Positions 17,150-26,185 of a DNA stretch of 32,785 bases are shown here, piece by piece. A model generated the notes under the pieces. It was not told the DNA's origin. It ran no database searches and saw only the letters and a list, made by a program, of their open reading frames with translations. Made by a program: the position numbers and the translations under genes. Each line of letters opens with the position of its first letter. Within the stretch, counting starts at the first letter, position 1. This DNA comes from Ruminococcus sp. (GTDB taxonomy: Bacteria > Bacillota > Clostridia > Oscillospirales > Ruminococcaceae). The stretch is from contig JAFYFU010000082.1 in NCBI GenBank assembly GCA_017543595.1, positions 1 through 32,785 of the forward strand, given 5' to 3'.

Positions 17150-18583
17150 TCAGCTTATTAATGCACTTCTCATCATGCAGAAGTCGTATATGTCAAGTAT
17201 TTCGTCTTTGCAGAAATCTGCATTTTCCCAGTTTTTAAACTCATCGGAAGAATCGCCGAGAAGCCATTTTTGGAAAGCGACAACATCTGCAATATTGAAA
17301 ATTCCGTCAAGGTTTACATCGCCCATTAAATTTTCGGGAGTTTCAGAAGTTTCGGGAATTTCTTCTTCGGGTTTTCCTGTAAAGCCTGTAATTTCGTTAA
17401 ACATATTTTTTAATTCTTGGTCGGAAAGCTTGCAGGTTGTGCGGTTGTAATGACCGTTAATCGGGTCATCGGGGTGGTCACTGCTCTGAGGAGTTGCCCA
17501 GAGTACAGGACACATATTTCTTTCATATGCTGCCTTGCAGACCGAGCTTAAAAATCTTCTGACGGATTCCTGTTCCTTTCCGACTGTCGGACAGCCGTAT
17601 TCGCCAATAATTACAGGGATTCCCTTGTCAACGTAATTTGTTTTCATCATATCCATTTGCTGATTGAGTTCCTTGTAATCGTCCTCAGTACCCCATGTTG
17701 AACGTGCCTTTGCCCAGCTTTCGTCTTTGTCTTCGAGAATCGCAAAGCCTGCGGGAGTATAATAATGAACAGATATTGCCATACGGTTTGCGGGGTCATT
17801 CGGCATTTTGAAAAGTGAATCGCAAGTGCGGTCAATTGCCGTGTTATAGCCCGAAATAAGCAGGTGACGCTGCGGATTGTTTCCGCCTGATGAACGTATT
17901 ACATCAACGAATTTCTGATTTACCTGATTTGCGAGAGCATAGGATTTTTCTTTTTGTTCCTGAGTACCGCTCCACGGATTCCAAATAGATTCCCAGCCGA
18001 GTTCTTCATTCTGAGATTCAAATATTAAATGGTCGCCGTAATCCTTGAAAGAATCTGCTATCTGTGTCCACATTCTTTCATAGCGGTTCATATAAGTTTC
18101 GGGGTCTTCGGGGAATTTGTTCACCCAGCCGTTATCCCAGTGAATATTTATTATGCAGTACATATCAGCATCAAGAACCCAGTCAACTATCTGCTGTACA
18201 CGGGCGGTATAATCCGCATTGATTGTATAAGTACCGTCATCTTCCATCATATTTGACCATGCAACAGGCACACGCACAACGCCGAATCCCTCACTTGCCA
18301 TACCGTCAATCATGGGCTTTGTAATAATGGGGCTGCCCCATGCCTTTTCGTAATCCTCCGTATGAAGTATACCGTCACCCCATTGTCTGTCAACTTCTGC
18401 AATCCAGTCACCGCAGGATTCCAGAGTATTTCCGAGGTTTATACCTATTCCCATATCACGGACAAGTTCCATGGTGGAAATATCACGCATATTGTTATTT
18501 TCTGCTTTTGCCTCTGTGCATACTGCCGAGCTTAACATTGTAATTCCTGCAATAAATGCAGCCGTAATTTTTGATTTCAACAT
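17150..18583 (-). CDS. Secreted GH5 endoglucanase with dockerin
   Basis: The start at 18583 is chosen because AGGAG lies nine bases before this ATG and a signal peptide follows; a longer frame upstream lacks both. After the signal (about 30 residues) comes a glycoside hydrolase family 5 domain with GINLGNTLE, IINIHWDNGW, acid/base E193 in SQNEE and nucleophile E328 in IIGEYG. This is closest in style to GH5 subfamily 4 endo-beta-1,4-glucanases, which can also act on xyloglucan. A short proline/glutamate linker leads to a C-terminal dockerin. Its first loop DVNLDGIFNIAD is normal, but the second, DFCKDEILDIYD, has cysteine in place of asparagine, so calcium binding there may be weak. It should join the cellulosome. 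Confidence 0.93.
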   Translation of the reverse strand: MLKSKITAAFIAGITMLSSAVCTEAKAENNNMRDISTMELVRDMGIGINLGNTLESCGDWIAEVDRQWGDGILHTEDYEKAWGSPIITKPMIDGMASEGFGVVRVPVAWSNMMEDDGTYTINADYTARVQQIVDWVLDADMYCIINIHWDNGWVNKFPEDPETYMNRYERMWTQIADSFKDYGDHLIFESQNEELGWESIWNPWSGTQEQKEKSYALANQVNQKFVDVIRSSGGNNPQRHLLISGYNTAIDRTCDSLFKMPNDPANRMAISVHYYTPAGFAILEDKDESWAKARSTWGTEDDYKELNQQMDMMKTNYVDKGIPVIIGEYGCPTVGKEQESVRRFLSSVCKAAYERNMCPVLWATPQSSDHPDDPINGHYNRTTCKLSDQELKNMFNEITGFTGKPEEEIPETSETPENLMGDVNLDGIFNIADVVAFQKWLLGDSSDEFKNWENADFCKDEILDIYDFCMMRSALIS

Positions 18584-18704
18584 AATAGAACACTCCTCAT
18601 TTAAAATCGTCAGATTTTGCCTTTTTAAAAACAAAGTCTTTGATACATGATAAAATCCCAATAAACAGGATAATTTTGTATTTCGCATTTCTGATTCCGC
18701 ATTT

Positions 18705-18733
18705 ATTATACACTGCTCACAAAAATTTTACAA
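18705..18733 (-). promoter_or_regulatory. Probable promoter of the GH5 gene
   Basis: On the minus strand TTGTAA (18728-18733) and TATAAT (18705-18710) are 17 bases apart. It leaves a leader of about 115 bases before the ATG at 18583. The -35 box is weak, as in promoters that need an activator; the neighbouring AraC-type regulator is a candidate. Confidence 0.62.
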
Positions 18734-18775
18734 TGGGAAAACAGGCAGAATTTAATGCATATTGTACACAGATAA

Positions 18776-18806
18776 TAAAAATCAGCATACAGACCGTATG
18801 CTGATT
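18776..18806 (-). terminator. Terminator of the GH30 gene
   Basis: An eleven-pair perfect stem, AATCAGCATAC with GTATGCTGATT, carries a five-base loop. It is followed on the minus strand by TTTTTATT. It lies between the GH30 stop and the GH5 promoter, so the two hydrolases are separate transcripts. Confidence 0.9.
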
Positions 18807-18834
18807 GTAAAATATTTTAAATTAAGTTTTGCTG

Positions 18835-21420
18835 TCACTGAAATAATAATTTTCTCATAATTATCATATCAAAGACATCAATTTTCCCGTCACCGTTCAA
18901 ATCGGCAGAATCGGGATTTTCAAGCTTTGTGTCGGGTACGTCAAGAATATAGTTCTGTAAAATTTCCAAATCAAGCTTGTTTGATTCTCCGTCATTGTTC
19001 AAATCGCAGAGGGCAGTTTCGGCAGGTTCGCCGTAAATTTTAATTTCTGCGATATTACAGCAGTAAACGCTGTCAGTGTTTGAGGAATTTTTCGGCGCAC
19101 CTTCGGGAACGGCATATCTTACATAGCGGGCAGTATTTTCGGAAAGCTTTGCATAGTGAATCCCGAAAGACGGAACATCGCTTATTGTATACACTTTTTC
19201 CCAGCTTTTTCCGTCCTTTGAAATCTCGAAAAATCCGTCCATACAGCGGTATTCGTGACCTTTTCTCGGACAGTAGCCAATCATCTTAATATTGTACAGT
19301 CCGCCCAAATCAGCCTGAACCCAGCCGTTTCCAACACCGTCAAAGAATGTATTGTTGTCGCCGTCAAAGGCTTTTCTTGAATCGTTTGCGGAATTGTTCC
19401 ACGGGTCTGAACCTGAAATATTCGTTGATTTTACGGGGATTTCCTCAAATTCCGATATGCCCGATTCAGAACCGAAAATTTCAATTTCAGCGATATTACA
19501 GCAATACGTGCTGTCTGTATTAACTCCGTTGTCTGGCTTGCCGTTCGGAACTTCATAGCGGATATATCTTGCCTTTACGGATTTTCCGTCAGGCTTAACG
19601 TAATGCATACCGTAGCTTGGTTTTCCGCTGATTGTATAGACAGTTGTCCAGTTTTCACCGTCCTCGGAGACTTTGAACATTCCGTCAGCGCATCTGCCTT
19701 CATATCCCGAACGTGGGCAGTAGCCTATTTTTGTAATGTCAAAAGTATTTCCCAAATCAGCCTGAACCCAGCCTGCCGAAAGTCCGTCAAAATAAGTTGA
19801 AGTATTTCCGTCAAAAGCCTTGTTGTAGTCGGTTTTGCTGTCATTTTTCCATGATTCAGTACCTGTTACAGAAACGGGAACAAGTTTTTCCCCGAAAGAG
19901 GTACTTCCTTTTACATCATCAATTATATAAGTCGTTACGGAATTTGGTGCAAGGGAAACGTTGAGAATATTATTTTTTATTTCAGTTTTTCCAGCGTCCG
20001 CCCAGTTTTCAGTATTGCTTGTACGCACAGCTACGGCATTTTTTCCGACAGAATCAAACTGTGTCAGGTCAAAAGTCATATTGGAGGCATTTCCGGAAGT
20101 ATTATATGCGACAAGGACAAGCTGTTCGTTTTCTTTGTCATATGCCGCCATTGTACTGCCCGAAGAATTAAGCATGGTCATTCCCGGGCGGATATATCTT
20201 GAATACTGTCCGAAACAGTAATATTTTTTAGTTAATATAATTGTATTTTTGTCGTGGTCAGCGACAGCAGTTCCCCAGAATCCTGTACTTATATCAGGCA
20301 TACCCGAATCTTTTCTGCCCTTGTAACCGTTGGCGCAGATATGCTTGTCTATTGCCTGCCAGATAATCCATGCGGAGGCGTTAAGACCGTTGCAGTCATC
20401 GGTTATTCTTCCTGCAAGCCATAATCCCGCAGCCATTTCGCCTGCGTTAGTTCCTGCCGTGCCGTTTCCGTCAACTTCACTCATCCAGAGATTTTTCCCT
20501 GCTGAGAGGGCGGTATTTTTAAGTTCCGCACGTTTGCTTCCGCTGTAAGTATGGGTATCAATTCTTGAAATTATATTTTTGGCATCTGAGGAAAGCGAAT
20601 TGAAAGCTGATATCTGTGTATCAATGTTTGTTTCGTCAGTACCGCAAATTATAACGTCATTCATGCCACGCTTGTCCATAGATTTTTTAAGTTCCGTCAG
20701 AATTTTACTTTCGGAATTTCCCATATCAAAATGACAGCCCTCCTGCTTCGGACTGAAAGCATACCAGAAATTCGTTGCAGGTTCGTTAAGCGGTTCAACA
20801 GACTGGATTTTTATTCCCCATTCGTCCTGATAGTGCTTGCAGACTTCTGCGAGATATTCCGCAAAATCATCATAGCAGTCGTCTTTGAGATTGTTTTTGT
20901 CGGCGGGGGAGTTTCCCGATGTACAGCCCGAATTGCACATATAATAAGGCGGAGAATTTGAGAACATTTCAACAATTGCGTCATCTCCCGCAGCTTCAAT
21001 GCACCTTTTGAGAACATTTCTCTGTGCGGAATCTGCGTTCCAGTCATAAGTCACAACGCCGTTTGAATATTTTGTATATCCGTCCATATCGGAATCAGTT
21101 CTTGTTATATGAGTGTGAGAGGGGTCATCACCGCCGCCTATATTAAATCGTGCTATATTCAGCCTTAAACCGTTATCACCGTAGAAAGCGTCAGCCGCCT
21201 GCTGTGCGAGGGAATCCGAATAGCCCACACGGTTAGCCCACCAGCAGAGAGAAGTTCCCCAGCCCTCAAATATGCCGTTGTTTATGGCATAAGTATCAAT
21301 AGGGGAGACAGTAACAACCGATGCAGCACTTGTTGTTTCGGTGAAATTATAAAACTCCGTGAATGAAAAAACGCTTCCTGCCGCCAGTATCACGGCAGTA
21401 AATTTTTTTAAAAATCGCAT
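18835..21420 (-). CDS. Secreted GH30 hydrolase with two discoidin-type modules and dockerin
   Basis: A signal peptide of about 34 residues is followed by a GH30 domain opening with FEGWGTSLCWWA. It has acid/base E213 in PLNEP and nucleophile E315 in WMSEVDG. The WGTSLCWWA opening resembles endo-beta-1,6-galactanases, so pectin side chains or arabinogalactan are likely substrates, though xylan-active GH30 cannot be excluded. A beta-sandwich follows to about residue 510. Then come two F5/8 type C (CBM32-like) modules, coded about 19470-19890 and 19025-19445. They are close copies of each other, sharing GYCPR, YIRY or YVRY and CCNIAEI. The dockerin at the end has two good calcium loops (DLNNDGESNKLD and DLNGDGKIDVFD). 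The 861-residue enzyme is likely cellulosomal. Confidence 0.92.
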   Translation of the reverse strand: MRFLKKFTAVILAAGSVFSFTEFYNFTETTSAASVVTVSPIDTYAINNGIFEGWGTSLCWWANRVGYSDSLAQQAADAFYGDNGLRLNIARFNIGGGDDPSHTHITRTDSDMDGYTKYSNGVVTYDWNADSAQRNVLKRCIEAAGDDAIVEMFSNSPPYYMCNSGCTSGNSPADKNNLKDDCYDDFAEYLAEVCKHYQDEWGIKIQSVEPLNEPATNFWYAFSPKQEGCHFDMGNSESKILTELKKSMDKRGMNDVIICGTDETNIDTQISAFNSLSSDAKNIISRIDTHTYSGSKRAELKNTALSAGKNLWMSEVDGNGTAGTNAGEMAAGLWLAGRITDDCNGLNASAWIIWQAIDKHICANGYKGRKDSGMPDISTGFWGTAVADHDKNTIILTKKYYCFGQYSRYIRPGMTMLNSSGSTMAAYDKENEQLVLVAYNTSGNASNMTFDLTQFDSVGKNAVAVRTSNTENWADAGKTEIKNNILNVSLAPNSVTTYIIDDVKGSTSFGEKLVPVSVTGTESWKNDSKTDYNKAFDGNTSTYFDGLSAGWVQADLGNTFDITKIGYCPRSGYEGRCADGMFKVSEDGENWTTVYTISGKPSYGMHYVKPDGKSVKARYIRYEVPNGKPDNGVNTDSTYCCNIAEIEIFGSESGISEFEEIPVKSTNISGSDPWNNSANDSRKAFDGDNNTFFDGVGNGWVQADLGGLYNIKMIGYCPRKGHEYRCMDGFFEISKDGKSWEKVYTISDVPSFGIHYAKLSENTARYVRYAVPEGAPKNSSNTDSVYCCNIAEIKIYGEPAETALCDLNNDGESNKLDLEILQNYILDVPDTKLENPDSADLNGDGKIDVFDMIIMRKLLFQ

Positions 21421-21470
21421 ACGTTACCTCCGTTCTGTTATAAACCGAACAAAAATTTAGTATATCTAAC

Positions 21471-21499
21471 ATTTTAGCATATTCTTCATAAAAAGTCAA
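21471..21499 (-). promoter_or_regulatory. Promoter of the GH30 gene
   Basis: On the minus strand TTGACT (21494-21499) and TAAAAT (21471-21476) are 17 bases apart. The leader is about 45 bases and ends in a GGAGGTAACGT ribosome site before the ATG. It is divergent from the GGDEF-EAL promoter. Confidence 0.78.
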
Positions 21500-21565
21500 T
21501 AGTTTCGGAAAATCATTGTGTAAAATTTATATTTTAAAAATTTTTTATTTTTTACAATTTACCTA

Positions 21566-21594
21566 TTGAAATTTTTGTAAAAATGATGTATAAT
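21566..21594 (+). promoter_or_regulatory. Promoter of the cyclic-di-GMP gene pair
   Basis: TTGAAA (21566-21571) and TATAAT (21589-21594) are 17 bases apart. Transcription should start near 21601, leaving a leader of about 68 bases that ends in AAAGGAG before ATG 21669. Confidence 0.78.
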
Positions 21595-21668
21595 TAAAAA
21601 TGTACAATATAATTTATATTATCTGAAAAATTATATAAATAACTGCTTAATTGCGGAAAGGAGCAAGT

Positions 21669-23936
21669 ATGAATTTTCAGAATATTGCAGACAAATTTCA
21701 GCCGCCGACCTGCGTCATATCCGTTGAAAGAAAAGAAAACGGCTACGGCGATATCCGCCTTGTTGCAGGCAATCAGAAATATATTGAACCGATTGAACAC
21801 CCCTTTTTTGAATCAGACCCGAATATTCCCGGTATGCCTGAAATTTTTCAGAGTACAAATAAATTTGTGCCTAATTCCCTGTATGAGAAATATTATCCGA
21901 AAGATACAGGCTTTGAAGATGTGTGCTACCGTGCCGCAGTAAAGAAAATCCCTGTGCATACATATGTGCATATCAATGAATTTAATCTTTGGTTTGATAT
22001 TTTCAGTATACCTCTTAAATATGAGGAGGGAGATACTTGCTACTGTCTGTATGTCACTCAGCGGAGCAATTCCGAAAATGTCGGAGTATCTTCGAGCGAT
22101 TCGGGAAATGCCTCGGAGGACGTTGTAAAAACCTGTATAAAACTTCACAGCACGCAGGATTTTAAGAAAACTATGGAGGACGTTGTAAAAGATATACGCC
22201 TTATATGCAGGGCTGAGGGCTGTTCAATACTTATGATAAATTCAGATACGAATACAAATTCAATTCTTGCAACAAATCTCAGCGAAAATTGCAGTATAAG
22301 AAGTCTGACAACGTTTGTGAATTTCAATGAGATTACTTCAACATGGATTGATACTCTTGCGGATAATGACTGTCTTATTGTCAGAAATGAAAATGACATG
22401 GAGCTTATAAAAAAAGTTAATTATCCGTGGTATGTCAATCTCAAAGAGGCAGGCGTGAAAAGTACCGTCATTTTCCCTCTGCGTTATAACAATGAAGTGC
22501 TTGGATTCATATGGGCTACAAATTTTGATACCGCAAACACAATGCGTATAAAAGAAACTCTTGAACTTACAACTTTCTTTATTTCGTCAAAGCTTTCAAG
22601 CTACAAAATGCTGGAACATCTCAGATATATAAGCTACACTGACACTCTCACGGGAATACCCAACAGAATTGCAGGCATGGAGCTTGTAGAAAATCTTGTG
22701 AAACAAGATGAAAGTTTTACTGTCGTTTCAATTGATATCAACGGATTCAAAAGTATCAACAATACAATGGGCTTTGAAACGGGAAATAAAGTCCTTAAAG
22801 AAATTGCTGCACGCTGGAAAACAATTGTTGATGCGAAACTTTCAGGGACTCAGGATTATATCGCAAGGGTAGGCGGAGATGAATTTGCCCTTATTATCCG
22901 TGACTATCGTTCCGATGACGAAATAATTAAAACGATTAAACAATATGAATCTGTTCTCGGCAGCAGGCTGACAATTGACGGCTGTGATTTCTATATCAGT
23001 GCAAGTTTCGGATACGCTGTATTTCCCGATGATGCGAAAACAAGCGACAATATTTGCTCATATGCAAATGCTTCAATGTGTGAAGTCAAACGCCTGAACA
23101 GCAGTAACCATATCATGCGCTTTACAAAGGATATGCTTAAAGTTGAGCGCACCCTTGAAATTGAACGGAAACTTAGAACGGCACTTGAAGAAGATACTGT
23201 TTACTACAATTTGCAGCCGCAGTTTGATTTGTCGCATAAACTGCGTGGTTTTGAGGCTCTTGCCCGCATGAAGGATTCGGAAGGCAATAATATTTATCCC
23301 AATGAATTTATACCTGTTGCGGAAAAAGTCGGTCTTGTCGATAAGGTTGACGGCACAGTTTTCAGAAAATCCGCAATATTCATAGGAGAACTCATAAGAA
23401 GAACAGGTGCGGATATTACTCTCAGCGTGAACGTGTCCGTAAGGCATCTCATGAAAAATGATTTTCTCGATGAAGTTGATGAAGTTATGAAAATCAGCGG
23501 TCTGCCGAAAGAAAATCTTGAAATAGAAATAACCGAGTCAATTATGATTGATTCGGCGGACAAAGCCCTTAAATGCATTGAAAAACTCCATGAAATGGGA
23601 ATAAAAATCGCCATTGACGATTTCGGAACGGGTTATTCTTCTCTCAGCTATCTGAATAAATTCCCCGCAAATCTGCTTAAAATTGATAAATCATTTATCG
23701 ACAAGATGAATATAAGCGATTCTTCAAAACAGTATGTAGCCGCAATTATTTCTATCGGTCATATTATGGGCTTTGATGTTATTTCAGAGGGCGTTGAGGA
23801 GCAGGAACAGCTTGAAACACTCAGAGAAATAGGCTGTGATTTCATACAGGGATATATCTGGGGCAAGCCCCTCCCGAAAGAAGATGCGGAAAAACTTGTA
23901 ATTGAATTTACGGAAAATAATAAAAATTTGAAATAA
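21669..23936 (+). CDS. GAF-GGDEF-EAL cyclic-di-GMP signalling protein
   Basis: Start chosen at ATG 21669 behind AAAGGAG; an in-frame TTG at 21651 lies within that ribosome site. The N-terminal 120 residues form a PAS-like module also found in the next protein. Residues about 140-320 look like a GAF sensor. The cyclase domain has GGDEF at 402-406 but no RxxD product-inhibition site five residues before it. The phosphodiesterase domain has EAL at 529-531, ITES, DDFGTGYSSL, KIDKSFI and SEGVE, so it appears active. The protein is soluble, with no membrane helix, and probably makes or degrades cyclic-di-GMP in response to a cytoplasmic ligand. It lies 14 bases upstream of a paralogous cyclase. Confidence 0.93.
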   Translation: MNFQNIADKFQPPTCVISVERKENGYGDIRLVAGNQKYIEPIEHPFFESDPNIPGMPEIFQSTNKFVPNSLYEKYYPKDTGFEDVCYRAAVKKIPVHTYVHINEFNLWFDIFSIPLKYEEGDTCYCLYVTQRSNSENVGVSSSDSGNASEDVVKTCIKLHSTQDFKKTMEDVVKDIRLICRAEGCSILMINSDTNTNSILATNLSENCSIRSLTTFVNFNEITSTWIDTLADNDCLIVRNENDMELIKKVNYPWYVNLKEAGVKSTVIFPLRYNNEVLGFIWATNFDTANTMRIKETLELTTFFISSKLSSYKMLEHLRYISYTDTLTGIPNRIAGMELVENLVKQDESFTVVSIDINGFKSINNTMGFETGNKVLKEIAARWKTIVDAKLSGTQDYIARVGGDEFALIIRDYRSDDEIIKTIKQYESVLGSRLTIDGCDFYISASFGYAVFPDDAKTSDNICSYANASMCEVKRLNSSNHIMRFTKDMLKVERTLEIERKLRTALEEDTVYYNLQPQFDLSHKLRGFEALARMKDSEGNNIYPNEFIPVAEKVGLVDKVDGTVFRKSAIFIGELIRRTGADITLSVNVSVRHLMKNDFLDEVDEVMKISGLPKENLEIEITESIMIDSADKALKCIEKLHEMGIKIAIDDFGTGYSSLSYLNKFPANLLKIDKSFIDKMNISDSSKQYVAAIISIGHIMGFDVISEGVEEQEQLETLREIGCDFIQGYIWGKPLPKEDAEKLVIEFTENNKNLK

Positions 23937-23950
23937 AAGGAGCATGATAT

Positions 23951-25357
23951 ATGGATTTTCAGTCTTTTGTTGAAAGATTCGGCGGATATTCAACGGTATG
24001 TGCATTTGATTTCATGCCTGACGGCAGCAGCGGCGACTTGCTTATGATAGCTGTCAACAGGGCTAATGCGGGATTATTAAGGCGTAATCCGAAAGCACCT
24101 GAATTTTATTCGGGTATTCCGTGGCGTGCATATTTCACGGACGTTAATCTTGAAAGTTATTGTTACAGGTGCGTAACGGAAAATAAAACGCTGTATTCTT
24201 ATGTAAATGCACATAACCGCTGGCTTAAAGGTCTTTATATACCACTGTCCGTGCCTGAACAGGAGGAAACTGACGGAAAAAAGAGACTTTATCTTCTGTA
24301 TATTTTAGATGTATCAAAAGAAATGGACTCGGAATCAATGTCACAGCGTTCGGCAGAAATTTCCAATACCGTAATAAATATAAGCGTCCAACTTCATCAG
24401 ACACAGAATTATCATGAGGCTATGGCGGCTGTCACGCATGAAATAAAAACCATATGCGGTGCTGAAAGCTGTTCAATCTATACTGTCGATACAGTGAAAC
24501 AGCACTGTAATTTTATAAACGAAAGCGGTGTGCATGAGGAATGGGTCAGAAATCTTTCGTTTGAAATGCATAAAACGCCCTATGAAATTGCCCTTGAATG
24601 GGAAAAAGACCTCGCAGGGAGCGACTGCCTTTTGCTTGATGAATTAAGTGTAATAAAAGAACGTGACCCTTTATGGTATGAATCTTTGAAAACTCACGGG
24701 ATAAGAAATATTATTCTTTATGCCGTCCGCTGTAATCAGACGCTTGTCGGATTTATATGGGCTATGAATTTTGATGCCACAAAAATGATGCAGATAAAAG
24801 AAACCCTTGAAATGACTACTTTTCTGCTCGGAGCGGTAATTTCAAATCATCAGCTTGTTGCACGCCTTGAAGAAAAAAGTACCGTTGACGGTCTTACTCA
24901 GGTAAGCAACAGAAACGCCATGAATGAAAGAGTTGACGGCTTTACTTCGGGAAGGGTAAGATTTCCGCAGGTTATGGGCGTTGCCTTTGCGGATTTAAAC
25001 GGACTTAAAACAGTAAATGATGATGAGGGTCACGAGGCAGGCGACAGACTTCTCAAAAGGGCTGCATCTCTGCTTAAAATTGCGTTCGGAGATTATGAAA
25101 TCTATCGTGCGGGCGGTGACGAATTTGTGATTTTCTGTCTTGATATCACGGAAGAAAAATTCAATGCACAGGTTGCACAACTGCGTGCGCTTGCCGATAA
25201 TACAACAGATGTAAGTTTTGCGGTGGGTACTGTCTACTGTACTGGCGAATACAATATAACTTCTGCAATGCAGACCGCAGACGAAAATATGTATAAGGAC
25301 AAAAAAGAATATTACCGCCTGCACCCCGAAAAAGACAGAAGAAAACAAAAAAGATAA
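23951..25357 (+). CDS. GAF-GGDEF diguanylate cyclase
   Basis: A paralogue of the upstream protein without the EAL domain. It has the same type of N-terminal module (residues 1-120), a GAF-like domain at about 130-300 with AESCSIYTVD and LVGFIWAMNFDA, and a GGDEF domain with AFADLNGLKTVND and GGDEF at 388-392. The I-site RxxD is absent, so feedback inhibition by product is not expected. The basic C-terminus HPEKDRRKQKR is lysine- and arginine-rich. Ribosome site AAAAGGAG precedes the ATG, and the two genes share one promoter. Similar sensor parts suggest that the pair reads related signals and sets the balance of synthesis and breakdown (inference). Confidence 0.92.
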   Translation: MDFQSFVERFGGYSTVCAFDFMPDGSSGDLLMIAVNRANAGLLRRNPKAPEFYSGIPWRAYFTDVNLESYCYRCVTENKTLYSYVNAHNRWLKGLYIPLSVPEQEETDGKKRLYLLYILDVSKEMDSESMSQRSAEISNTVINISVQLHQTQNYHEAMAAVTHEIKTICGAESCSIYTVDTVKQHCNFINESGVHEEWVRNLSFEMHKTPYEIALEWEKDLAGSDCLLLDELSVIKERDPLWYESLKTHGIRNIILYAVRCNQTLVGFIWAMNFDATKMMQIKETLEMTTFLLGAVISNHQLVARLEEKSTVDGLTQVSNRNAMNERVDGFTSGRVRFPQVMGVAFADLNGLKTVNDDEGHEAGDRLLKRAASLLKIAFGDYEIYRAGGDEFVIFCLDITEEKFNAQVAQLRALADNTTDVSFAVGTVYCTGEYNITSAMQTADENMYKDKKEYYRLHPEKDRRKQKR

Positions 25358-25384
25358 AATATTTGTTTTTATTGCCGTCCGATA

Positions 25385-25414
25385 TTGACAAATTATGGTA
25401 AAAAGTGTTATAAT
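25385..25414 (+). promoter_or_regulatory. Promoter of the membrane protein gene at 25464
   Basis: TTGACA (25385-25390) and TATAAT (25409-25414) are 18 bases apart, both perfect. Transcription should start near 25421. The leader of about 40 bases includes GGAAAGGAA before the ATG. Confidence 0.8.
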
Positions 25415-25463
25415 AAATAAGGTTTATCCGAGATATAACTATATGCGGAAAGGAATTTTTTAA

Positions 25464-26126
25464 ATGGATACTGAAAGAAAAATAGGACAGTTTATCGGAT
25501 TTTTTATGAGCCTTGTAATGGGGTTTGTGTTTTCACTTGTAAATTCCCTGCTTTCAGGGCATTTTGAGATAACATCATGGCTTGTCAGCTTCGGAGTAAG
25601 TTTTGTCCTTGCCCTGATAATCGGAAGAATTGTCCCCATGGGAAAAATCGACAGAGGCATACATAAAAAAATAAAAAGCAAACCTGCGGCTGTTATTGTT
25701 TCGGGGTTTGTTTCAAATCTGATTTATTCTCCGCTTATGACCGCAGCTATGACATATCTTATGATAACGCTTGCGCTCCATAATATGAACGGTTCAATTG
25801 CAATTCTCCGCAATCAAAAAACAATAATTCAGACAAGCTATTCACAGCTTGTCGCAGAATACAAAGGCACTGATTCCAACAACACCGAAAGACTTGAAGA
25901 AATACAGAAAAGCCTGTCCGAAATGGACGGCACTATGAAAGGAATCCAGCAGCAGATAAACGGCATTGAAAAATCAAAGCCCGATATGAAAGAATCTATG
26001 ATAAGGTCGGAAATAATGAACTGCATAATAGGTCTGTTTCTCTGCATAATCATGCAGCCCATAGGACAAAAGCTTGCGTTTATGATTTTTATAGGAAAAA
26101 AGCAGAGCAAGCCCGAAACAGATTAA
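25464..26126 (+). CDS. Membrane protein with central coiled coil, unknown function
   Basis: The 220 residues have three hydrophobic helices in the first half (about 8-30, 36-56, 72-98), the third joined to a glutamine- and serine-rich coiled-coil region of about 65 residues. A fourth helix near 176-202 and a short lysine-rich tail follow. The first half resembles small membrane proteins grouped as DUF2798, but I am not certain of that match. With an even number of helices, the loop between helices 3 and 4 and both ends can be placed on opposite sides only by topology prediction. It has its own consensus promoter and terminator, so it is a single-gene unit. No enzymatic or transport motif is visible. 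Confidence 0.82.
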   Translation: MDTERKIGQFIGFFMSLVMGFVFSLVNSLLSGHFEITSWLVSFGVSFVLALIIGRIVPMGKIDRGIHKKIKSKPAAVIVSGFVSNLIYSPLMTAAMTYLMITLALHNMNGSIAILRNQKTIIQTSYSQLVAEYKGTDSNNTERLEEIQKSLSEMDGTMKGIQQQINGIEKSKPDMKESMIRSEIMNCIIGLFLCIIMQPIGQKLAFMIFIGKKQSKPETD

Positions 26127-26131
26127 AGTAT

Positions 26132-26182
26132 AATCCCCTTAGAGATACACGCACAGCCGTGTGAAAACTAAGGGGATTTTTT
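26132..26182. terminator. Bidirectional terminator after the membrane protein
   Basis: AATCCCCTTAG (26132-26142) pairs with CTAAGGGGATT (26168-26178), enclosing a small inner hairpin ACACG/CGTGT, and is followed by six T. It also serves the convergent ADP-ribosylglycohydrolase gene, whose stop is four bases away. Confidence 0.88.
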
Positions 26183-26185
26183 ATA

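Noticed and set aside
18584-18688. A 35-residue N-terminal extension of the GH5 protein
   Set aside because: It lies in the leader between the promoter and a well-placed AGGAG. The signal peptide begins only at the internal ATG 18583.
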